NCBI GenBank assembly: GCA_945892985.1
Contig: CAMDDU010000050.1
Location: forward strand, 1-31,038
From: CAITSH01 sp945892985
GTDB taxonomy: Bacteria; Pseudomonadota; Gammaproteobacteria; Burkholderiales; SG8-39
Length of the DNA stretch: 31,038 nucleotides
Reading direction: 5' to 3'
Shown: positions 15,898 through 23,651 of the stretch, one piece after another
Layout: each line of letters starts with the position of its first letter
Numbering within the stretch: the stretch's first letter is position 1
Notes under the pieces: generated by a model
What the model was told of the DNA's origin: nothing
Databases searched by the model: none
What the model saw: only the letters and a program-made list of their open reading frames with translations
Program-made: the position numbers and the translations under genes

Positions 15898-15928
15898 GTT
15901 GTTGTTTTTCGTTATTGGTTATTTTGAC

Positions 15929-16070
15929 GTCATTGCGCAGTCCCCTTCGGGGATAAACTTCGCGCAGCAATCGCGTCGCGTTTGTGCCCTTTTGCACGCT
16001 GCCATGAGATTGCTTCGTCCCCTCCGGGGATTACCTTCGGGGCATCGCCTTCGCTCCTCGCAATGACAGG
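15929..16070. repeat. TCATTGCG-type inverted-repeat element, copy 2
   Basis: The left end (GTCATTGCGCAGTCCCCTTC) has an internal CCCC/GGGG hairpin; the right half from about 16006 is nearly identical to copy 1 (ATTGCTTCGTCCCCTCCGGG and onward to CGCAATGACAGGG). It lies between the MetE-like gene and the next Bug gene. Confidence 0.8.
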
Positions 16071-16105
16071 GATGGCGACAATGACAGCGACAAAGCAGAC
16101 GCATC

Positions 16106-17077
16106 CTACTCCGGCTTGATGCCCGCCGCTTTTACGATGGGCCACCATTTTTCTATCTCGGCTTTTTGCAGCGAACCCAGGCCATCGGGCGTTTGCTGCT
16201 CGCGCGGTGGAATTTCCTGACCCAGTTCGGCCAGACGTTGCTTCACCTGTGGGTCGGCCAGCGCAGCAACGATGGCCGCGTTGAGCTTGCCCACCGTGTC
16301 GGGCGGTGTGCCCGCCGGCGCCCACACGCCATACCAAACGGCGATGTACAAGCCGGGCAGGCCGGCTTCATCGACAGAGGGGATATCGGGTGCGGCGGCG
16401 ATGCGCGCCTTGGCCGTCACCGCGTAGGCGCGGATTTTTCCGCCTTTCACCTGCGGCAGCGAATTCGAGGCCTGGTCGATCATGAAGTCGAGCCGGCCGC
16501 CCAGCATGTCCTGCAGCGCCGGTGCCGTGCCGCGATAAGGGATGTACTGGAACCTGGTATTGGTCGCCGTCTGGAAATACACGCCGCCCATGTGCGAGGC
16601 CGAGCCCACGCCTGCCGTGCCGGCCGAACCCTTGTCGGGGTTGGCCGCCAGCCAAGCGATGAGTTCCTTCAGGTTCTTCGCCGGATTGCCCGCGCTGGCC
16701 ACCACCAACAGCGGGTTGCTGGCGATCAGCGCGAGCGGCTGCAAGTCCTTGAGCAAGTCGTATTGCAGCGGGTAAATCGCGCCGTTGATGACGTGCGTGC
16801 TCCAGTGGCCGATGGACAGCGTGTAGCCATCGGGCGCCGCGCGCGCCACGCGGCCCACGCCCAGCGTGCCGGCCGCGCCGGTGGTGTTCTCCACAATCAC
16901 CGTCTGCCCCAGCGTGCGGCTCATGGGCACGGCGATCAGCCGCGCAATCACATCCACCGGGCCGCCGGCGGCAAAGGGCACGACCATGACGATGGGTTTG
17001 GTCGGAAAGCCCTGGGCTGCAGCGTCCAGCGACAGCGCGAACAGGATAACGGCGAACCAAGTGCGCAGCATTTTCAT
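16106..17077 (-). CDS. Bug-family (TctC) periplasmic solute receptor
   Basis: 323 residues. The signal peptide (MKMLRTWFAVILFALSLDAAAQG) is followed by TKPIVMVVPFAAGGPVDVIAR, VIVENTTGAAGTLG, APDGYTLSIG, FQYIPYRGTAPALQDMLGG and the C-terminal AAGIKPE. It has an AAAGGCAGGA ribosome site immediately upstream. It may once have led the minus-strand series with the MetE-like gene, but a 220-base gap with a repeat element separates them. The ligand loop differs from its neighbours, so the substrates are probably different. Its upstream region is made of tandem repeat units. Confidence 0.92.
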   Translation of the reverse strand: MKMLRTWFAVILFALSLDAAAQGFPTKPIVMVVPFAAGGPVDVIARLIAVPMSRTLGQTVIVENTTGAAGTLGVGRVARAAPDGYTLSIGHWSTHVINGAIYPLQYDLLKDLQPLALIASNPLLVVASAGNPAKNLKELIAWLAANPDKGSAGTAGVGSASHMGGVYFQTATNTRFQYIPYRGTAPALQDMLGGRLDFMIDQASNSLPQVKGGKIRAYAVTAKARIAAAPDIPSVDEAGLPGLYIAVWYGVWAPAGTPPDTVGKLNAAIVAALADPQVKQRLAELGQEIPPREQQTPDGLGSLQKAEIEKWWPIVKAAGIKPE

Positions 17078-17092
17078 GTCCTGCCTTTCTGT

Positions 17093-17301
17093 CTTCTACC
17101 GATGTCATTGCGAGGAACGAAGCCACAAAACAACCTTCTACCCATGTCATTGCGAGGAGCGAAGCGACAAAATAAACTTCTACCCTTGTCATTGTGAGGA
17201 GCAAAGCGACGAAGCAATCTTGTGGCATTACCGTAGTCTTCGCAAGTGCGACGAGATTGCTTCGCGAAGTTTATCCCCGGAGGGGACTGCGCAATGACAA
17301 G
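17093..17301. repeat. TCATTGCGAG-type element, copy 3, with three 42-bp tandem units
   Basis: Units begin at 17093, 17135 and 17177, exactly 42 bases apart, each starting CTTCTACC and containing TGTCATTG(C/T)GAGGA. The third unit continues into a complete element that ends with the inverted counterpart CTGCGCAATGACAAG at about 17287-17301. It lies between two divergently oriented Bug genes. Confidence 0.85.
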
Positions 17302-17386
17302 AAACCGGGTCGCGCAGCTTATCCCACTCATTTCATGCTGCGCTGCGCGATTGTGCCACCCGTCTCCTTGGACAATAATGCCCGGC

Positions 17387-18016
17387 ATGAAAACCCTCCC
17401 CGCCCTTGTCCTGTCCCTCTGCGCCGCACTGTCGCTGCCTTCGCAGGCCCAGACCCCTTCCACCGCGCCGAAGCGCCTTGTCGTGCCCTTTGCCGTCGGC
17501 GGGCCCACCGACATTGCCGCGCGCATCATCGCGCCGGCGCTCGGAGAGGCCTACAAGCGCACCTTTATCGTCGAGAACCGCGTCGGCGCCACCGGCGCCA
17601 TCGGCACGGAGTTTGTCGCGCGCTCGGCGCCTGACGGCGCGACCATCCTGTTTGGCACCAGCAGCATCATGTCGGCCAACCCGGCGCTGCAGCCCAAACT
17701 GCCCTACGACCCGATAAAAGAAGTCGCCCCGGTGTCGCTGGTGGCGCTGATCGAAAACGTGCTGGTGGTGCATCCCTCGGTGCCCGCAAAAAACGTGCAG
17801 GAGCTGGTGGCCTACGCCAAGGCCAACCCGAACAAGCTCTCTTACGCCACCTCTGGCGTGGGCAGCACCTACCACCTGGGCTCGGCGCTCTTTGCCTCGC
17901 AGACGGGCATCCAGTACACCCACGTGCCCTACAAAGGCCAGGGCCCGGCGGCGCAAGACCTGCTCCGATTGCCCTCATCCCCGCGAAAGCGGGGATCCAT
18001 GGGCTTGAATACCTAG
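17387..18016 (+). pseudogene. Bug-family receptor, 3'-truncated by a repeat
   Basis: Residues from ATG 17387 give a normal signal peptide (MKTLPALVLSLCAALSLPSQAQ) and N-terminal lobe: KRLVVPFAVGGPTDIAAR, FIVENRVGATGAIG, APDGATILFG, THVPYKGQGPAAQDLL. Homology stops at about base 17966. The frame then runs into the repeat at 17972 and ends with the repeat-derived tail SSPRKRGSMGLNT. About 120 C-terminal residues, needed to close the binding cleft, are lost. No C-terminal remnant is found further on. An alternative start is ATG 17378; neither has a good ribosome site. Confidence 0.88.
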
Positions 18017-18071
18017 CCGAGCGATGCACCCCATGGATTCCGGGTGCCGCTACGCGGCCCCACAATGACGG
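17972..18071. repeat. dRS3-like inverted-repeat pair that cuts a Bug gene
   Basis: Arm one contains the hairpin CCCCGC-gaaa-GCGGGG (17979-17994) followed by ATCCATGG. Arm two (18029-18071) reads CCATGGATTCCGGGTGCCGC and ends CAATGACGG. This is the common Betaproteobacteria/Neisseria-like intergenic repeat arrangement. Beyond it, 18072-18297 shows no gene and holds only the upstream region of the next Bug gene. Confidence 0.7.
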
Positions 18072-18297
18072 AGTTTGCTTGGATAAGTAGCATTCATGCT
18101 GCGTGGGGCTTCCAGCCGGTTTGACCAGAACATGGGTACTGTTAAGCCTGCCTCGATAAATTTCCGGTCACCCACCCCCCGATCACCCACCCCAATGGCA
18201 TGAAACTCGCCTCATGCAGCCTGTTATTGTTAGACTTCACCGCCTGCCCGGCGCGCCGCTTGCGCCGGTGAAGCACCGCCCATCAAGAGGAGTTCGC

Positions 18298-19281
18298 ATG
18301 CGCCTTATCCGCAAGACCAAGACATTGACCGCAGCCGCCGTAGTGGCCATAGCCTTCACCCTGCTCGCAACCGCTGCGCTCGCCCAGGCCTGGCCGGCCA
18401 AACCGGTGCGCATTGTTGTGCCCTTTGCCGCCGGCGGCAACACCGACCAGCAGGCGCGCATTGTCGCCGAACGCCTCAGCGTCACCCTCGGCCAGCAGTT
18501 TGTGGTTGAGAACCGCGTTGGCGCGGGCGGGGCGATTGCCGCGGAGTTTGTCGCCAAGTCCGCACCCGATGGCTACACCGTGCTGATGTCGGCGGTGTCG
18601 CAAATGGCCATCGTGCCGTTCTTGCAAAAGGTCGGCTACGATCCGGTAAAAGACTTTGCACCGGTGTCGATAGTCGGCACCAACCCCTTTGTGCTGGGCA
18701 TACATGAGTCGGTGCCGGCCAAAACGGTGCAGGAGTTTGTTGCTTACGCCAAGGCCAATCCGGGCAAGCTCAATTACTCATCGGGCGGCAACGGCTCGAT
18801 CGGGCATTTGTCAGGCGCGCTGTTTGTGCAGCGTGCCGGCGTGCAAATGGCGCACATACCCTACAAGGGCGGCGCACCGGCGGTGGCCGACCTCGTGGCC
18901 GGCGTGGTGCAGATGTATTTTGGCAACGCCTCCGAGCTGATCCAGCACTCCAAGAGCGGCAAAATCCGCTTGCTCGGCGTATCGAGCCTCAAGGGCGCAC
19001 CGCAACTGCCCGGCCTGCCGGCCATTGCCGAGGCCTACCCGGGCTTTCAGACCATCACCTGGAACGGCCTGCTCGCACCGGCGGGCACACCGCGCGATGT
19101 GGTCAACAAGTTCGCCGCCGAAGTGAAAAAAGTCGTCAGTGAAGCGGCCGTCATCGCGCGCCTCGACGCGATCGGCGTGGACCCGGACGGTTCATCACCG
19201 GAAGAATTCGCCAAGACCATCGCCACCGACATCAAACAGTGGGGCGATGCGGTGAAGGCGGCGGGGATTAAGGCGGAGTAA
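18298..19281 (+). CDS. Bug-family (TctC) periplasmic solute receptor
   Basis: 327 residues from ATG 18298, preceded by AGAGGAG at 6 bases. Signal peptide with a basic start (MRLIRKTKTLTAA) and cleavage near ALAQA. Family marks: AKPVRIVVPFAAGGNTDQQAR, FVVENRVGAGGAIAAE, APDGYTVLM, MAHIPYKGGAPAVADLVAG, and AAGIKAE at the end. The C-terminal tail is close to that of the receptor at 13662-14651. It lies on the plus strand behind the truncated Bug copy and stands alone, with no enzyme partner. Confidence 0.93.
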   Translation: MRLIRKTKTLTAAAVVAIAFTLLATAALAQAWPAKPVRIVVPFAAGGNTDQQARIVAERLSVTLGQQFVVENRVGAGGAIAAEFVAKSAPDGYTVLMSAVSQMAIVPFLQKVGYDPVKDFAPVSIVGTNPFVLGIHESVPAKTVQEFVAYAKANPGKLNYSSGGNGSIGHLSGALFVQRAGVQMAHIPYKGGAPAVADLVAGVVQMYFGNASELIQHSKSGKIRLLGVSSLKGAPQLPGLPAIAEAYPGFQTITWNGLLAPAGTPRDVVNKFAAEVKKVVSEAAVIARLDAIGVDPDGSSPEEFAKTIATDIKQWGDAVKAAGIKAE

Positions 19282-19322
19282 GAAGCGCGGCACTCGCTGG
19301 AACATCTTGAGATCCATATAGG

Positions 19323-19353
19323 CTGGAAAGCCGCACTGGGCGCGGCTTTCCAG
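19323..19353 (+). terminator. Hairpin after the Bug gene, same stem as at 3516
   Basis: CTGGAAAGCCGC (19323-19334) pairs perfectly with GCGGCTTTCCAG (19342-19353). The T-run that follows is poor and late (ATTTTG, ~19361). Its core stem CTGGAAAGCC/GGCTTTCCAG is identical to that behind the Sel1/Cds6 gene. Confidence 0.55.
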
Positions 19354-19616
19354 GTGGGTGATTTTGTGCGTTTGGATTTTTATTGAGCTGGAGCGAACGG
19401 GTTCCAACGTAGGCTTGCACCGCAGTTAGTCAAGGTAAGCGGGCGATACCGCCATCCGTCCGCGTGTTGCCGAGAGCAGACTAAGACCACCGTCGGGTTC
19501 CGACCCCAAGCGGCCTCTCAAGATCGCACCCAGAGTGACCGAAATGCAGGGCGGATTCCAGTCATTCGCCAGTACCCGCTTTAGAGTAGCTAAATCAACA
19601 CTGATGCAATTGCGTT
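19354..19616. other. Non-coding stretch with a partial palindromic repeat
   Basis: No supported gene. It holds GTCGGGTTCCGACCCCAAGC (19492-19511 and on to GG), the right half of the TGACCGCT-type repeat found complete at 21133-21196 and 26451-26510. Confidence 0.5.
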
Positions 19617-19745
19617 TCAGGGTTTCAGTTTGTTGCTTACAGCCCATTTGGTGATGGCTTCACGCGCTGTAGGAGCGGGACCAAAAAAGTGTTCCTGCTT
19701 GGTCGTATCAGACACGAATTTGCCGTTTCTGAAGAAAAGGTGTCC
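19617..19745 (-). pseudogene. 3' end of an unidentified gene
   Basis: In the frame one step from the nuclease remnant, the minus strand reads LFFRNGKFVSDTTKQEHF and FGPAPTAREAITKWAVSN, ending at a TGA at 19617. The composition is that of a real protein C-terminus, not a shadow frame. Its 5' part is missing and is replaced by the RecB-like gene from about 19755 upward. Not assigned to a family. Confidence 0.4.
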
Positions 19746-20397
19746 GCTCCTTGTCGGTCAGACTTGAGAATAGGCTCAGATCGTCTTTGTCGACAGCAGT
19801 CTTCCTGCAACGGTCATGGAATCCACACTCGGGACAATGCCGGTTGAGCACCGTGTCCAGCGGAGAGGCGGCAGACATCAGTGATGCGACCATAGAGACC
19901 TTTCTATGCAACGCGCGCGACAAAGCGGCGGCACTCACCGAAAACGTCGCATGTTTCTCGCCATGCACGATTTTCGCTGCACCGGTCTTCGTGCCCAAAG
20001 CTTTGGCGATGGAGAGCGCCTCAAACGCGGCCATGGTTTTGTCGGAAGCGGTCAGCCTGTTTTTCGCCGCAAAGCGGATCGGCACAAATCGGGACGGCGC
20101 TCCCGCCTGCGTGATCCGCTGGATAAGCGCGATCTCGGCCTCCCAGCTTTCGGTCCGTACTGTTTTGTCGGCGGCGAACCGCCAGGACTCGTGCTTCCAG
20201 AGAGCGGGTTTCGTCGAAGCGATGTCCGGTCCCGTCTCTTGGGATGTCAGCTTCCGCAAGCTCTCGCGCCGATAAGATTCCTCCCTCGCGGCGACCCATG
20301 CTGAGTATTCGGTACCGACGGGAACCTCGCCCTTGAACAGCAGGTGGCACTTAACGGGGCAGGCCAGGAACGCCTCTAGCAAACGCGATGTGACCAC
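19708..20397 (-). pseudogene. TM0106-type RecB-like nuclease, C-terminally truncated
   Basis: 229 residues. The N-terminus (TSRLLEAFLACPVKCHLLFKGE) and the cysteine cluster CPECGFHDRC with the following KDDLSLFSSLTDKER match the N-terminal nuclease domain of large (~1,100-residue) RecB-nuclease/helicase proteins of the TM0106 group. The DKTMAAFEALSIAKALG and KIVHGEKHATF segments fit the same group. Cys at the N-terminus plus the C-x2-C-x5-C cluster would hold a 4Fe-4S centre, as in Cas4/AddB. Homology ends at about 19755, where the sequence switches to another gene's 3' end and the frame stops at 19708. The helicase part is absent. A GTG start lies 16 bases after vapC, so it may still be transcribed. 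Confidence 0.75.
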
Positions 20398-20413
20398 GCT
20401 TCGCGGATTGTCG

Positions 20414-20809
20414 TTAGGCGGCTATAAATCCAGGCAACTTGGAAGCCTTCATATCGAAGGTTGCCGTCGCTCGACATCCGAGCCGTCGGTTATGGACACC
20501 GATCAGACAATCGGCGAAATCGGAGGTCGTATCCTTCCAGATGAAAAGAGCCTCCTCGATGGCCGGCTCATCCTCGAATCGAACATCGGCCGCATCGAGC
20601 AAGCCCGAGATGGCCTCAATGATCAGATTCTTCGGCAGGCTGTATCGGCTACGCAGCACCCATTCGGTTTCCAGGAGAACCAGATGGCCGACGAAGACGC
20701 GGCGCCCTGCCGCGAGCTCACGCTTGATCAGCTTTCGTGCCTTCTCAAACTGAGCTTCGTCATCCCGAACCAGGAAGCGAACGAGAACATTAGTATCGAC
20801 CCCCAGCAT
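20414..20809 (-). CDS. vapC: VapC-type PIN-domain toxin
   Basis: 131 residues from ATG 20809, which overlaps the vapB stop as TGATG (a GTG one codon earlier is also possible). PIN-domain acidic residues are in place: Asp5 (GVDTNVLVR), Glu47 (LLETEW), Asp97/Asp100 (SDFADCLIG) and Asp119 (TFD). Together they bind metal for ribonuclease action, in other members on tRNA or rRNA. It is neutralised by the upstream VapB. The coupled overlap and the shared promoter are standard for the type II module. The RNA target cannot be told from sequence. Confidence 0.92.
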   Translation of the reverse strand: MLGVDTNVLVRFLVRDDEAQFEKARKLIKRELAAGRRVFVGHLVLLETEWVLRSRYSLPKNLIIEAISGLLDAADVRFEDEPAIEEALFIWKDTTSDFADCLIGVHNRRLGCRATATFDMKASKLPGFIAA

Positions 20810-21027
20810 CACCGCGACAACTGCTCAACCGGAACAGGCTTGCGACCCTTTTTGTGCAAAAGACCCGCCAGTTCGATGACGCTTTTGGTCTTCACTCGCA
20901 TGACTACTGTGGCATCTGGCATCAACGTGAACGTCATCCGGTCTCCGGCTTTCATGGAAAGACTATCCCGAATTTCCTTGGGAATCGTTGTTTGACCTTT
21001 GCTAGTAAGCGTGGCGTCGTTTGACAT
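20809..21027 (-). CDS. vapB: VapB-type AbrB/SpoVT antitoxin
   Basis: 72 residues with the swapped-hairpin AbrB DNA-binding fold at the N-terminus: ATLTSKGQTTIPKEIRDSL followed by GDRMTFTLM. The C-terminal tail (VIELAGLLHKKGRKPVP) would wrap the toxin. AAGGAG lies 7 bases before the ATG. The protein should bind the palindrome overlapping its own promoter at 21044-21068, giving autoregulation together with VapC. Confidence 0.92.
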   Translation of the reverse strand: MSNDATLTSKGQTTIPKEIRDSLSMKAGDRMTFTLMPDATVVMRVKTKSVIELAGLLHKKGRKPVPVEQLSR

Positions 21028-21043
21028 TGCATTCTCCTTTTGT

Positions 21044-21085
21044 CCTTACGTATAGCATTATAGTAAGGCGATTGATTGCTGGCAA
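21044..21085 (-). promoter_or_regulatory. vapBC promoter with overlapping palindromic operator
   Basis: On the minus strand TTGCCA (21085-21080), a 17-base spacer and TATAAT (21062-21057) form a near-consensus sigma-70 promoter 30 bases before vapB. The palindrome CCTTAC...GTAAGG (21044-21049 and 21063-21068, 13-base spacer) covers the -10 box, where an autorepressor would block transcription. Confidence 0.85.
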
Positions 21086-21132
21086 TATGTTGATGATTTG
21101 TTACCTGAACGGCTGCTATCCGGCGACAGTAC

Positions 21133-21196
21133 TGACTGCCTGCTCCTGGCCGCTTGCGGACTGCGAGCAAAGTCGGGTTCCGACCCCAAGCGGTCA
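21133..21196. repeat. TGACCGCT-type palindromic repeat, copy 1
   Basis: About 64 bases from TGACTGCC to AGCGGTCA, with the internal sequence GGCCGCTTGCGGACTGCGAG and then the GTTCCGACCCCAAGC block. It is nearly the same as 26451-26510. It lies between vapBC and the 3' end of the MBL operon. Confidence 0.75.
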
Positions 21197-21307
21197 TAGC
21201 CCGCTTCATAAAGCGGCCATTGGCGTGGGTCGATCGCGAGATGTCGCGGCACAGGCGTTTCGAGTTCCTAGCGCTGATGCGTGCCGCAACGCACCCCGGC
21301 GTGCTGT

Positions 21308-22201
21308 CTAAGCCAGCGTCGCGGGGGCGAACTCAAGCTCGAAGCCATCGCCTTCGCGGTGGATGGCGGCGACATGGGGCGCTGCGAAATGGGTCGGGAA
21401 CAGCAGCGCTTTCTCATCGGCGCACCAGGCCAGCACCTTCATGCGCGTTTCCACTGCCTGCTGCGGGTTCTGGTCGAAGCCGTTGACCCAGTCGGGTCGC
21501 ACCACCTGCACGGGGTGGTGCAGCACATCGCCGCAGAACAGCGCACCCGCGTGGTCGTCGACCAGTTTCAGGACCACGTGGCCCGGCGTGTGACCGGGCG
21601 CGGGCTCGATACTGAGCAGTCCGTCGAGCGCATGCACGCTGTCCTCGAGCAACTGGGCCTGCCCGGCGCGCACGACCGGCAACACGCTGTCTTCGTAGAT
21701 CGCCGCCTGATTCGCTGTCAGCGCCGCATTGCGCTGCGGGTTCCAGCGCGCGTCTTCGAGGTCACTGAAAAGGTATTTGGCATTCGGGAAGGTGGGTACC
21801 CAGCGGCCGTTCTCCAGGCGTGTGTTCCAGCCCACGTGGTCTGTGTGCAGATGGGTGCACAGGACGATGTCAACGTCTTCCGGTGTCACGCCCGCTGCGG
21901 CCAGATTGGCGAGATACGGTGTGTCGAGCTGATGAAAATGAGGTGACCAGGGCCGTTCCTTGTGGTTGCCGCAGCAGGCCTCCAGCAGGATCACCTTGCC
22001 ACCGGAGCGGATAAGCCATGAGTGCATGCTCACGACCAGCCGGTCATGTTCACGCGAATAGTGGTGGGGCGCGCGCAACAGAAATTGCTCGAGCACGTCG
22101 CGGCGCAGTCCCATGAGGAACTGCTCGGGCGTGGACGAGGTGTTGCAGATCCGCTCCTCTACCCGGGTTACCTTTACCGAACCGACTTGCCAGGAGTTCA
22201 T
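21308..22201 (-). CDS. Metallo-beta-lactamase-fold hydrolase
   Basis: 297 residues from ATG 22201; ATG 22213 four codons earlier is also possible, and neither has a strong ribosome site. The metal-binding signature THLHTDHVGW (His117, His119, Asp121, His122) is followed by PAPGHTPGHVV (His204/His208), the bridging Asp225 (FCGDVLHHP) and His271 (FPTHF). This is the quorum-quenching-lactonase/arylsulfatase-like branch of the MBL superfamily. It is cytoplasmic, as no signal peptide is seen. Last gene of a four-gene minus-strand operon with an FAD oxidoreductase, a cupin and a Bug receptor; it may hydrolyse a lactone or ester intermediate of the same pathway. Confidence 0.88.
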   Translation of the reverse strand: MNSWQVGSVKVTRVEERICNTSSTPEQFLMGLRRDVLEQFLLRAPHHYSREHDRLVVSMHSWLIRSGGKVILLEACCGNHKERPWSPHFHQLDTPYLANLAAAGVTPEDVDIVLCTHLHTDHVGWNTRLENGRWVPTFPNAKYLFSDLEDARWNPQRNAALTANQAAIYEDSVLPVVRAGQAQLLEDSVHALDGLLSIEPAPGHTPGHVVLKLVDDHAGALFCGDVLHHPVQVVRPDWVNGFDQNPQQAVETRMKVLAWCADEKALLFPTHFAAPHVAAIHREGDGFELEFAPATLA

Positions 22202-22302
22202 TTGATGTTCCATGCAGTTGTGCAATGCGAGGCGCGCCAGCAGCGGCGCACGAACAGCAGCCTCAGCCGGGGCCGCTCGCAAGAGGCCCTGGCGAGGGCG
22301 TC

Positions 22303-23268
22303 CTACTCAATTTTAAAATTGAACTCGGCAAGCGTCCTGGTCCACAGCTGGACATCCCGCTCGATCAGCTGGGAGAACTCGCGCGGACTGGAGCCGATCG
22401 GCTCTACCCCGAGGTCGCGGATGGTCTGGGCAACGGCCGGGTCCTGCAGGATGGTCTTGATGTCGGCCGCAACCTTGTCGACGATCGCCTGAGGGGTGCC
22501 GACGGGCGCGAGAAAGCCGAACCAACCACCGTTGGTCATGCCCGGGATGCCGAGTTCGGCAAAGGTAGGCACATCCGGCAGCGGCTTTGAACGTGCGGGC
22601 GCGATCACGGCCAGTGCCCGCACTTTTCCCGCCTGGATCTGCGGCAAGGCATTGCCCACCGAATTGAAACTGGACTCGATGTGACCGCCGAGCAGGTCGG
22701 TCATCTGCTGCGTCTCGCCCTTGTAGGCCACCGGCAGCACCTTGAATCCCGCCTCGCGAGCCATCATCAGTCCGAACACATGGTAGGAGGAGCCGATGCC
22801 GAAGTGGGCGTATTGCAGCGGCTTGCTCGATGCTTTCGCCGCAGCAGTCAATTCCTTGAAAGACTTGTACGGCGAGTCACTGCGCACGATGAAAGCGAGT
22901 TCTGCCTCGGCATAACGCGTGATGGGCGCGAAGTCCTTCAAGGGATCGGGTGCGTCGGGATAGGTCAGCTTCATCTTCGAGTGCGACGCGAAGGTGGACA
23001 GCAGCGTGTATCCGTCCGGCGCCGCACGCGCCACCAGCTCCGCCCCCAGGCGCGTGGCAACACCGGGCTTGTTTTCGATCACGACCGGCTGACCCCAACG
23101 CTTGCTCAGGTGCTCGGCCAGCATGCGCGTGATCTGGTCCGCGCTGCTGCCTGGCGCCCCGGGCAGCACGACCTTCACGGGTTTGCTCGGCCAGGCTTGC
23201 GCCATCGAGGACAACGGTGCGCAGACAAGCATGGCAACGCACAGCAGGCTGCAGAATTTTCTACTCAT
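22303..23268 (-). CDS. Bug-family (TctC) periplasmic solute receptor
   Basis: 321 residues from ATG 23268 with GGAGAAG 5 bases upstream. Signal peptide up to about SSMAQA. Family marks are present but diverged: SKPVKVVLPGAPGSSADQITR in place of PFAAGG, VVIENKPGVATRLGAE, APDGYTLLS, VLPVAYKGE. The change in the first ligand loop suggests a ligand unlike those of its neighbours. Third gene of the operon, 37 bases after the cupin stop and about 90 bases before the MBL gene. Its C-terminus (FNFKIE) also differs from the AAGIKxE ending common in the window. Confidence 0.9.
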   Translation of the reverse strand: MSRKFCSLLCVAMLVCAPLSSMAQAWPSKPVKVVLPGAPGSSADQITRMLAEHLSKRWGQPVVIENKPGVATRLGAELVARAAPDGYTLLSTFASHSKMKLTYPDAPDPLKDFAPITRYAEAELAFIVRSDSPYKSFKELTAAAKASSKPLQYAHFGIGSSYHVFGLMMAREAGFKVLPVAYKGETQQMTDLLGGHIESSFNSVGNALPQIQAGKVRALAVIAPARSKPLPDVPTFAELGIPGMTNGGWFGFLAPVGTPQAIVDKVAADIKTILQDPAVAQTIRDLGVEPIGSSPREFSQLIERDVQLWTRTLAEFNFKIE

Positions 23269-23305
23269 GATTCTTCTCCGGGGTTGTGGCGGGAACGCGG
23301 TGGGC

Positions 23306-23638
23306 TCATTCGAGGGTGATGACGGCAAACTTCTCCAGCGGCGTATCGATCTCGAGGACGTACGGCGCACCCTTGCGCAGATCGACCGCGACGCCCGGCG
23401 CCAGCTCCACCGTTTCCCCGGTGGTGCGCAGGCGGCCGCGGCCGGCGTAGACGACGAAGGTTTCGGACCAATTCATGCCATTCGGTCTGTCATAGATGCC
23501 GGGCTCGGCCTTCCACTTCGCGAGTCGGAACGGCTGCTGCGCCCGATCCGTGGGCACCGGCGTGCTGGCGGTGCCGGGGGCCTGGGCAATCGGCGTCCAG
23601 ACCGGGTCGGTGCCGCTGAGGGCGAATCGATGTGTCAT
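23306..23638 (-). CDS. Small cupin-domain protein
   Basis: 110 residues with one RmlC-like cupin barrel. The segment ETFVVYAGRGRLRTTGETVELAPGVAVDLRKG matches the second part of a cupin fold, and the C-terminal EKFAVITLE closes it. The usual His ligands of metal-binding cupins are not evident (no HxH before ETFVVYAG), so it may be a non-metal, sugar- or acid-binding member. AAGGA lies 9 bases before the ATG, and the gene starts 13 bases after the FAD oxidoreductase stop; translation of the two is likely coordinated. The exact role is unknown. Confidence 0.82.
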   Translation of the reverse strand: MTHRFALSGTDPVWTPIAQAPGTASTPVPTDRAQQPFRLAKWKAEPGIYDRPNGMNWSETFVVYAGRGRLRTTGETVELAPGVAVDLRKGAPYVLEIDTPLEKFAVITLE

Positions 23639-23651
23639 GGGGTTGGATCCT

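Noticed and set aside
17093..17218. 42-bp tandem units considered as a CRISPR array
   Set aside because: The units are contiguous, with no unique spacers between conserved repeats, and no cas genes are present.
19708..20397. RecB-like ORF considered as a genuine cas4
   Set aside because: The sequence fits the N-terminal domain of TM0106-type large nucleases better, it stops abruptly at a junction, and there is no CRISPR context.
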